This document shows positions 54,768 through 64,000 of a DNA stretch of 64,000 nucleotides, in pieces. Every line of letters begins with the position of its first letter. The stretch's first letter is position 1. The stretch is from contig CM018035.1 of NCBI GenBank assembly GCA_008638375.1, forward strand, positions 4,205,501 through 4,269,500, written 5' to 3'. The notes under the pieces are model-generated. The model searched no databases, was not told the DNA's origin, and was given only the letters and a program-made list of their open reading frames with translations. The position numbers and the translations under genes were made by a program. The DNA comes from Nyssa sinensis (lineage: Eukaryota > Streptophyta > Magnoliopsida > Cornales > Nyssaceae).

Positions 54768-57700
54768 TCATATATTGCGGGGAGTTGGGGTTTCAGATGA
54801 ACTGCTGGTCGAGTCACCCAGTGCCGAACCACTAGCAATAGAACCATTCCCGGTTTCATTTTGGGGGACAACTGAAATTTTTACAGCTGCTCTTTCCATA
54901 TCCTTCTCAAGCTCTTCCTCCCGACGCAATGCAGTGAACTGGGTATCCAAAGACTTGGCTGCTGCTAACCATGCAAGGACAATCACTAGAAGTATCCCTC
55001 CAAGGTAAGGAGTTGAGTTTGCAAGGGACCCAAAGGTTAAGATCATGAACTGCTGAATCAAAGCACCGCCAGACTTCCCCAATGGATTGCACACAACATC
55101 AATGGCTGCCTTTCCTTTAACCTGAGGCAAATAAATAAAAATAAAAATAATATTGGTGGACTAAGTTTCAAATGAAGAAAAAGAAGGCAACAAACTTTGA
55201 AAAAGAAATCAGTGAACTGCGGTTTTAAATTTAGTGAGATCTCAATTATTTCAATAGCTCTTTATGCACTCAAGCTACTATGGAAATATATGTATTCCAT
55301 GTAAAATAAGAAGCTTCATCCATCAGATAATTCAAAATTTTCAAATCACATTTCATATTTAGTGTGACTGAAATTGATGAAAAAAATCAGAATTTAAAGC
55401 CTTGAATGTTAGTTAAAGAGTCCTTTTATCTAAAGAAAAAAGAGCAGAGAGTCAAACCTTGGTGTCCTCATCCAAAGGAATGTAGGCCATTTCTTTGCAA
55501 GGATCGAATAAGCTATATTTTGCACTCTTGCTGAAAATGTTTTGCATTGCACCCACATATACAGCTGCTAGAAGTGGAGTCATTCCCAACTGCCCAATAA
55601 CAGGTGCAAGTGGGCCACCAAACAATATCAGAGAAAAGAAGCCGACTCCAGTTAGAAGCAGGACGGTAGGTGTGATTCTGGCTGCGACTCCCCAACCATA
55701 CTTGTTAAATATCCATTGGCTAAGGAGCATCATTGTAAAAGTTGCTATTCCAGTGGCAGTTGAGAAGTCACCCATGAATGAAGAGTATTCATTTGGGCTT
55801 GGAAACTGGAAAAAAAAAAAAAAAAAAAAAAGGGAAGAAAGAGGGGGGAGGGGGAGAGAGAGAGAGAGGAGAGTCAGGAGACAGAAAAACTAATAAGTAA
55901 ATTAGATCAGAATAAAGAACCCTAATTAGCTTACCTGAGCCTTGAGCTTTGATTTCCATGTGACCTCGACAAGGTTGATGCTAATACCATATGCCACCAC
56001 CAAAGTGGCAAGATCCCTCACATATCTTGAAGACACCAAGAATTTTAAAGCTCTCCATTGTCCCCATTGTCGGCTTTGCCTGACAAGCATCAAGTTATCT
56101 GTCAGTGATACGATTACTTGACAAAACTTAATTCCCTGATTCACACTAGTTATCTTGCATATTACAATAACATTTGTATCTTCTTCTTTTTTTTGGGGGG
56201 GGGGGGTGGGGGTGTGTGTTGCGGGGAAGTTACAAACTCTCAATTATATCTTTATCTTGAGCAGTGGAAGAATGAAATCTCAGCCACTATGACAAAAATT
56301 AAAAAAAAAAAACGGAAGCTTTTTCGTGTAAATAGCAAGTTCTATTCAATGAAATGACAATTCAGGCTTCCCAATTCCTAAATGAAGATGCATTGCCATG
56401 TTTACCAAAATAAGGAGAAGCTAAAGTGTTTTAGAATTGAAGTTCTGACACATTCAGGTCGCCAATTGACCAAGATAGTTGACATATGATAAGCAAAGAG
56501 ATAACGTCCTTGTTGAGAATTACCTTCTTCTTCTTACTAACGGATGGAAGAGGAACAAACCGATTCACCCACCAATAAATCAAGCAGATAGCAAGCCCCA
56601 TCAGCACCACAATGCTCATCATTGCTTTCAGGGAGACAGCCCAACCATCAACTCCAGGACCCAAATTTTTTCTCAGATTAGAGAAATACTTCACCGTACG
56701 ACCTGAGAAAATAAGGGCCACATTGGCTCCAAGTCCAAACAGAGGGTAGAATCTTTTGGCTTCTTCCACGGTAGTTATCTGCAACGAAATATGCAGCAAT
56801 GGTTAATTGTGGCTCCAACCACTTCATCTGACCAAGAAAATTTCATAAATGTGCATTTAAAGTTAGATTCTAGAAGAATCCATCCACTAATGATAGAAAA
56901 ACAGCAAGGCAAAAGTGTACCCAAAGCAAATATATGAGAACTCACAAATTTGCACATTCTGGTTGCCAAGACATTGGGGAGAGGTGTTGGGATTTTACAA
57001 TTGCTTTAAAAAGTGATGTCAAATAAAGATTTTTAAGGTACTGGGGAATTGGAAGATTCACAGGCGTGGAGTGATGATATCATGTTGATGCCAAAAGCCA
57101 TTGTAACACATAATGGAATAACTCCTATGTTTTAACCTTAGAATGGACCTTAAGGTCTTGTGTGTATGTGAATGGACCATAGAGAAACAAACAGGGAAGG
57201 AAGTACAGTTAACCCTCTTATAGTTGGTAAACATGGGAGATAGAAAATTTATTAATTATTAAGTTTTTTCATACTTCTATTAATTAAAAAGTGTTCGTTA
57301 CATGTATATGACTTTTAGTACAAAAAGAAAACCTTATTGCAACTTTTCAACAACATATTTTTTTAATATATATATATATATATATATAATATTCAACTTA
57401 AGGCACTAAAAAAGCTCTAAATATCCTTTTAAATTATAGAAGTCATGTTTCTTGCATTTACTCATGTCTTAATTTTTCCAACTCACAATACTTTTGATTC
57501 CAATTATTTAGAATTAATAAATATAATTATCATTTTATCTCTCTAATAATTAACATTATAAAGTATTTAAAAAAAAATAGTATTAATTATTAGGTAATAA
57601 AATTATTAGTTATTCACGGTAAAACCAAGTTGGTTCCTTAAAGCATATTAATTATTAGAGATTATTAACTTATTCAATATCAATTATAAGAGGGTTGAGG

Positions 57701-60700
57701 TATATGAAAAGTGGAATCTTCTGCAAGTATAGAAAAAGAAACCCCAAAGTCCAAACTTAAACACAATTTCCATTTTCAAAATTATGACGAAGTATAGGAA
57801 TTAATAATAATATTCTCTTCTTCTTTTCTATGATAACCATAAAAAAAAAAGAAAAAAAAAAAAAGAAAGACTAATTGCAACCTCGTAGAACCCAAAAAAC
57901 TCTACAAAAGAACCTACTTGCGTAGGATAGGCCTCATTAACCCAAAAATACAAAGTACACAAAAAATGATCTTTCAAAAGAAGGGGGGGTTTCTACATCC
58001 CCTCAAAAACTCTACTAACGCTCTCTAAGGCCATCGAAAGAGATGAGCTAAATGACCATCTTTCTGTAAGGCAGTTGAAATAATTTCATAGTGCAAAGAG
58101 TGGAAGAGGTATCTACTCTGATCAATGAGCTAAACGACTTCTCTGATCGTTACGCCAAAAGCAGTTAAAGTGATCATATAGCACGAAATCTATTAAGATA
58201 GGTAAAGCTACTAAGCAGCTGAGATTGATGAAGCAGTTGTCTAGGCATTGCCCAGATGAAGTATAGCATTCATATGTATACCTAAGCCAGGAGCTGCCAA
58301 CTTTGATTTTGTTCACTATCTATTTATAGATCTGATCAATAAGTGTACAGAAAAGTATGTCCTCTTTTCAATATTCTTATTGGCCAATGGAACAATTTTT
58401 AACCATGATTTGTGAAAAGGGAAAAGTCAGGGAAGATAAAACTGAAGCTTATAATTCACTATTAACAGAAATCAATTGGGAAAACAAAATATTATAAAGC
58501 ACACAATGCATCAAATCTACAATATAAATGGGGGAAATAATTGGGCTATAGCACATTCAGAAGTTCCACCATTTTTGCAAAAAAATGACCTCCAGCATCT
58601 TTTAGAACAGAACGATGGAACTAGCAGCTCCACACCCTGACGTGTTCATGTGTCATCCAGTGATGAATAAGCTGCTCTTTGACCACCAAAGATAAACCAC
58701 ATCCGTATATAAAAGAAAACTGTATAATATGAAGGCATTCCCTATTTACTGAACAATTGTACATAATTAAATATTATTATTATTATTTATAATAACTACC
58801 ATCCCAATCACCATAAAGGGGATGCCAATTAAATTACAATAACAAAAAAATTAAAAAGTACAACCAGTTTTCTTCCCTTATTCAAAACCAAAGTTAGAAA
58901 AGTTGAATGAAGCCAATAAAAAGCAGATAATGACTTACAAAGTCATTCATAAAAAGAAAAATGAAAACTTCTCTGCTAGAGAAGATATAAACTAAAGCCA
59001 ATCAAATTGATTGAACTTTAGTGATTTAGTACCACACAACATCCTGTATCCCATTTTTTGATTTCGGAAACCTTTATTTTTTGGTCTTTGAGTGCACTCT
59101 ACATAACATCATAATTTATATGTAACATCATAATTTATATGACCAACAAAGTATGCAAATGCTCTAAATTAAAATTATAGTGAAAGAAACAAAACAAAAT
59201 TCGTGAGCCAAACAAATCAATCATTATAACAATCTTATCATATAAACATAGTAATGTTAACCACATACGACATCCATCATAAAAAACAACAACATATACG
59301 AGCAAATCACTTCCATTTCGGAGCAGTCTATACATGAACAAGACCAAGAAACTCAAACCAAAATCCTGAAAATTCTGAAATATAAATACAAAAGTAAACC
59401 AATATATAACATACACAGATATATGCATGATACAATCAGGAAAGCACAAACCAACTCCATAAACACGGATGCCCAAACACACGAACACATAGTGATGCAT
59501 AAATAAATTCATAGATACATATAAATGTGTACGTTGCGCAAGTGCACAAACAGACTAGTTTTCCCCCAAAAAAATACACACACAAACATATATTTGTACC
59601 ACACAAATATACAAACAGGCTATTTTTTTATTGAAAAAATGGTTCCCCAAACCAGCCAAATAGACTATTCATATAGAACTTCTTTTTTTCCAATGAGTAA
59701 AACAGAATCTGCACTTTGCATAAGGTGTTTGACCATCTTAAAGCAGAGAAACCATTACGAATCCCTTAATTCCCGCCGCGGGGGGGGGGGGGGGGAAGAG
59801 AAGGAAAAAAGATATCAAGAATCAGATAACAGAGTTTCTACAGCAAAATCAAAATCAGAATCTCAATAGTTCAAACATTTATAATAAAAAAACCAAGCAG
59901 GCAGATAATTTGAGAAACCACAATATATTCTAGGTGATGAAGAGTATTACCTGATTGGCAAACCCCCAAAACAGCACTGAAATCACCACACTCCCCCAAA
60001 GCTCAGCCATGACATAGAACAGACAGAAACTCCAGATCCTCAAAATTGCGAGTGGACCGAGGAACCTCGGACCGAGCATGTCGAGAAGCTTATCAGCGAG
60101 AGCTGTTGGGTGGAAATAATTGCTAAGAGGATACAAGACAAAACCGAAAGCCCCAAAAAAAGCGATAAAGGGAACGATAACAGTATAGAAGAGAGCCTGC
60201 TTTGACAACACATTAGCCAATTTTGTGTACAACAACATAAACCCAATAGCCATTGGCAAATTCACCCAAGTTTTCAAGAATGGTATAATCTCAGCACTCG
60301 ACCCTTTAGCTGTCACAACCAAGACATCTTTGGTGTCCCTAAGGATTGTGTAATTGAAGAGTATACAAAAGAACATCAACCCAAGTGGTACAATCTTCTT
60401 GAGTGTCACAAGCTCAATACCCATAAACTTAGGTGACTCTTCTTCAAATAGTGGCTGTCCATCGGCTGCTGCTGCAGCCTCAGCCTTGCAGATAGAAGTT
60501 CTGTTTGTTGGCCCAACCCCTTGAGGTTTTGTGACAAACCCATGAAATTTTTGGAATCCATTGAGAGATAGAGAGAACCCACCAAGGGTTTTAGGTTTCA
60601 AGTGGTTGAATCTATGCCTGAGTCCCTGTGGTGGTGGGTTGAAAGCCCTGTGTCTGGGATTTGAAGGAAGAGAGAGAAGCCCTTTTGTTTGTAGAACCGC

Positions 60701-60706
60701 CTCCAT
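54768..60706 (-). CDS. Plastid ATP/ADP translocator (NTT family), frameshifted in exon 3
   Basis: Five exons: 60706-59951 (252 codons), 56778-56524 (85), 56079-55935 (145 nt), 55805-55458 (116) and 55121-54768 (117 plus stop). The product is the plastid inner-envelope nucleotide transporter that imports ATP in exchange for ADP and phosphate. Signs are a transit peptide (about residues 1-75), 'FNYTILRDTKDVLVVTAKGS', 'GLGANVALIFSGRTVKYFSN', 'DLATLVVAYGISINLVEVTW', 'SKSAKYSLFDPCKEMAYIPL' and 'LGKSGGALIQQF'. All boundaries are phase 0 except exon 3. That exon is one base longer than a codon multiple: 'gagagctttaaaattc' has an extra base before the codons for LKFLVSS, leading to TAG about 15 codons later. 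Without it the product would be about 618 residues, as expected. It is either a null allele or pseudogene, or an assembly error. Confidence 0.9.
57211..57696. mobile_element. Non-autonomous TIR element in the translocator intron 1
   Basis: AACCCTCTTATAGTTGGTA at 57211 is the inverse of 'tatcaattataagagggtt', ending at 57696, with three mismatches. The AT-rich interior has TA microsatellite DNA (57366-57388). It is related to 46130-46930. No coding capacity is seen, and I could not define a clear target-site duplication. Confidence 0.65.
58000..59948. other. Remainder of the translocator intron 1
   Basis: This is the part of the 3.2-kb first intron between the transposon and exon 1. It is AT-rich, with a tract of about 17 G near 59779-59795, and nothing coding is supported. 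A frame at 59135-59512 is hydrophobic but unlike any family I know. Confidence 0.5.
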
Positions 60707-60711
60707 GCCCC

Positions 60712-60714
<3 letters not shown>

Positions 60715-60742
<28 letters not shown>
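60715..60742. repeat. (CT)n tract at the 5' UTR of the translocator gene
   Basis: About 14 TC units start nine bases upstream of the minus-strand ATG, so the mRNA would carry a GA-rich leader. Such tracts are common in plant 5' UTRs; a role in expression is inference. Confidence 0.85.
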
Positions 60743-60745
<3 letters not shown>

Positions 60746-63700
60746 AACTCACCTTCAAGAACCCCAAGGATTTGATTTTTAAACTGAAAACATGAGAAAT
60801 AGAGGGGATAAGGTTTGAGGGAGAAGATTGTTTTCTCAGACAGGTTATGGTGGGAGATACAAAATATCTTTTTATATGTCACCGAAGAAGAACCCAAACC
60901 CTTTTTGAGTCCTTTTTCACGAAAAAAAAATTCTGGAGGGTTGAGAAAGATAATTAAGGATAAAATATTAATTAAAATTTGAAGGGAAAAAAAAAAAAAA
61001 GGGGAAGGACAATCTTTAGTTTCAGAATTTCAATAATCTAAAGAAGGTTTAATTACAGGCTGAGCAACAGTTGAACTTGTAATAACAAGAAGTCTCAGAT
61101 AAATACGGCATTAACAACAGATGGATGGAAGTGAGGGAAAAGGGAGGGGAAGAAAAGGAAAAGAGTGATATGTGAAAGAAAGAGTCGTGCAAAGAAAAAG
61201 TATCAACACCAAGTGTTGAAGAGAATCAATCAATAATCATATGACCAAAAAATGAATCCTTGTGGTTACTAGATGACAAAATTACCTTACGATATTTCTC
61301 CCACAATACTGTTTCTCTCCACTAGATTCCATGGTAGGGTTGCTTGGCTCCATCCCAAGATCTTGTGTGCTAATTATTTCCTATTCCTTTTTCTTTTATA
61401 TGACAATGAAAGAGAGTTAAATATGAACCATTACTAATGTGTGCTTTATTATAAAAAATTGAACTCACACTTGTGAAGATAAACTTATTAAGATTAGATA
61501 ATTAAAATTTCTCACTTCATATAATAAGTCAAAATTTAGATTTTGTGTCAAGTACACATACGATTAGAATAATTTTTCATTCTTCATCCACGTATATACA
61601 AAAAGAAAAAGAAAACTTACACTAACACTAACACTCTTCTTGAATTGAGGAATTTGAAAAGAAATAAGAGGAAAAGGGGATGAGAGAAGTTTGTTTTGTG
61701 TTTGGTTTAAAATTAGAAAAAAAAAATGAAGGGAGATGGAGGGAGAGAGAAGAGTTTCTTAACTTTTATTTTATTTATTTTGTTATTTTCTCAAAAATGG
61801 ACGGAAACAAAAAGAAATGAGAGTCTCTTTAATAAATTTTTTACAATACCAATTCTAATTTTAAAATTATAAAGAAAAAAATGAAAAAGGCATCTCTATT
61901 CCATGGCATGATAGTAAAATATGTATATAATTTTTTTCTTCCCTTTTCTTCTTTTGTTTTTTCTAAATAAGATGAGAGAATTATACTCTCATTTTTCTCA
62001 TCTGTTATCCAAACATGAATAAAGAATTACACTCTCCTCTCCTTCTCTTTCCTCTTTCATAACTAATGCTATCGCCTCTTCTCCTTTCCCTCCTATCTAT
62101 CTAAGCATAATGTTTGCATCACTCAAATTAAACCTCAACTGTTTTATACTAATGTTAAAGTATTCATGATGATAAAAATAAAAAACAAAAATATTATATT
62201 AAAATTAGATAGAAGTTTTTCCCACTTCTCCCCTATACATTTTAACACTTATGCTTTTAACTATTAAATAAATATATTTTTTGAAATGAGAGTGTGAATA
62301 GGGCTCTCTTAAAAATTTCGTTTAAATTTTTTATTAAAATATCAGGTACGTCCCCTAAAAAAAATGTCTTCTCCCAAAAATAATATAAAAACGTTCCATT
62401 ATTTTGATATTATTGAAAATATAACTGTTGTCTCATTGGATCAACGTACGTTGATCAAAACAATTTTAATATTTTCATTTTAAATTATTTGTAATTAAAA
62501 AATTTATTTAATTTATAAAATACAACTTAAACTTTTTTTAAAATATTTTATAATTAGAATAAGAGTAGAATATTAAAATTTACTGTCTATATTTCTAAAC
62601 ATTTTAAATTAAGGACTGAGGTCCTACTTAAGTAATACAAGTGATCACTCCTCACACAATTAATGTGAGTTTGATTTTCTTCTCTCAATATTGTTGTATT
62701 AGGAAAAAAAACTAAAAATTACAATGACAATTAAACATTTTCAACCATAAAATAAACATTAACATTGTTCTTAACAAGCGGCCATAGTCCCACAAAAAAC
62801 AGAAAAACAAAACAAAGCCAAGTTTTCAAGACAAGAAGGGCGTTTTCTAAACAATTATTTCTTCTATAATTTTGTTTGTGTTTTATTACCTATCATTTTC
62901 AGAAAATGCAAATCTGTTTTGTCTGTCAACAACAACCAATTCGAGTTGAGTTGGTGTACCAAATTAGTATTATGTTTCGTCCAAGCTTCTTCTTTGTTCA
63001 AATGAGGGAAAATTAAACTTTTCAAAGTCAAACAAAGTGACCAACAGCTTGTAGAATTCCTCTCAGGGAGTGTTTGGCTCTAAAGAAATGAAATCTTTCC
63101 ACTCTTCAGCCCAAGCTGTAATTCGTGGAAATGAGAAATCTATTGACTTTATTTTTCAATAGCATACCCAAATGAATTCAATTCCTCCACTTTGACCCGA
63201 AAGCATATGAGTTGGTGACAGTTGTTAGAGGCGTCTAATAGACCACAGAGTTAAGGAGTAAGGAATCTTTTCGATTTTGGAGAATTAATTATCACATAAT
63301 CACTTTATTATTTATTTTTTTTTGGATACTGAAGAATTAATTAATAATTATGACACAATCACTTTATTAAAATTTATGTATAAATAATTATGTTCCATCG
63401 ATTTTATTTCATAACTTTTTATATTGTATAAATTAAATAGTGGGTAAGTGGTGGGCCTAAATATAAAACTTATAAAAAATAAAAATTATTTTGAAAAACA
63501 TATTTTTAAATTTTTTAAAAACCTCATCCTCCTCCGCCTGCCCCACCCCAAGCCCAAAATTTATTGAGTCTTGATACAAAACATGATTCTGAAAACACTT
63601 TTCAAATACCCACTTGAAAAAACAAAATTTTATTTAGAGTCCAAATCCATGTTCATTTGACTGCATTGACTCTTTCATAAATTAGATATTGTATTTTTAC

Positions 63701-63893
63701 TTCTAATTTTGTTATAATTTTTTAACAAAATAAAATTGAACCCTCCCAATTTTTTTTTATATATTCATATATTCCTCTTAAATTTTAATAACAGTTATTT
63801 GAGATTTGACCCTCTCAACAATTTAGATATTATATTTTTTATCACTAATTTTGTTAAAAAATTTTAACAAAACAATTCTTGTCCCCCTCTCCA

Positions 63894-63936
<43 letters not shown>

Positions 63937-64000
63937 TATGAACTCTCAAGTTTTTATATTCATAATTTGATTTCTTTAATTAAAATTTCTAAATCAATTA
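60743..64000. other. AT-rich intergenic region to the window end
   Basis: 60743-60900 should contain the translocator promoter and 5' UTR. Beyond that are GA-rich blocks (61130-61200, 61660-61760), CT-rich blocks (62035-62100) and long AT runs. No frame longer than noise has conserved features. A TA microsatellite lies near 63.9 kb. Confidence 0.5.
63899..63933. repeat. (TA)n microsatellite
   Basis: About 17 TA units, the longest such tract in the window. Confidence 0.9.

Noticed and set aside
56190..56207. G-rich run (and another near 59779) as a possible G-quadruplex
   Set aside because: Single homopolymer-like tracts inside introns, where sequencing is also unreliable; no supporting context.
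59135..59512. 125-residue hydrophobic minus-strand frame in the translocator intron
   Set aside because: AT-driven composition, no conserved motif, inside an intron.
1..64000. CRISPR arrays, rRNA genes, bacterial operons or viral insertions
   Set aside because: No regularly spaced repeats, rRNA sequence, bacterial gene organisation or recognisable viral coding sequence was seen.

Overview
This is nuclear DNA from a flowering plant, most likely a eudicot. The evidence is spliced genes with GT-AG introns, a chloroplast RNA-editing PPR protein, a plastid ATP/ADP carrier with a transit peptide, plant-only families (DUF2921, NPH3-like), AT-rich intergenic DNA, and plant-type LINE, TRIM-like and hAT-like repeats. 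I cannot name the species.

Layout. 1-8.9 kb is AT-rich and gene-free, with a three-copy tandem repeat (4.65-5.68 kb) and a LINE remnant carrying a nested TRIM-like element (6.6-7.7 kb). 8.9-11.9 kb (+) holds a decayed leucine-rich-repeat gene. 14.0-31.1 kb holds three minus-strand, intronless DUF2921 membrane-protein genes. The first two are open. The third has an in-frame stop and a late frameshift. The second and third sit in a tandem segmental duplication of about 5.5 kb that also copied the 3' end of the neighbouring molybdate transporter gene (32.6-34.0 kb, -). 38.3-42.0 kb (+) is a seven-exon gene for an uncharacterised coiled-coil protein with an HNH-like motif. 43.4-46.0 kb (-) encodes a DYW-type PPR protein very like Arabidopsis ECB2/VAC1. 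48.7-52.5 kb (-) is a two-exon NPH3-family gene without a BTB domain. 54.8-60.7 kb (-) is a five-exon plastid ATP/ADP translocator gene with a one-base insertion in exon 3. 60.7-64 kb is AT-rich intergenic DNA.

The genes do not form a pathway. From memory, several neighbour pairs match Arabidopsis pairs (NTT2-ECB2, NTT1-MOT2, NPH3-like with DUF2921), so this looks like an ancestral gene order that was split between duplicated blocks in Arabidopsis.

The strongest leads are the HNH-like motif in the unknown protein, the duplication junction inside the transporter gene, the single-base disruptions in otherwise conserved genes (real pseudogenes or assembly errors), and a C-terminal R-x-S-x-S motif in the BTB-less NPH3 protein that matches the known 14-3-3 site of NPH3. 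All domain and homology statements come from reading the sequence and from memory; no database search was run.
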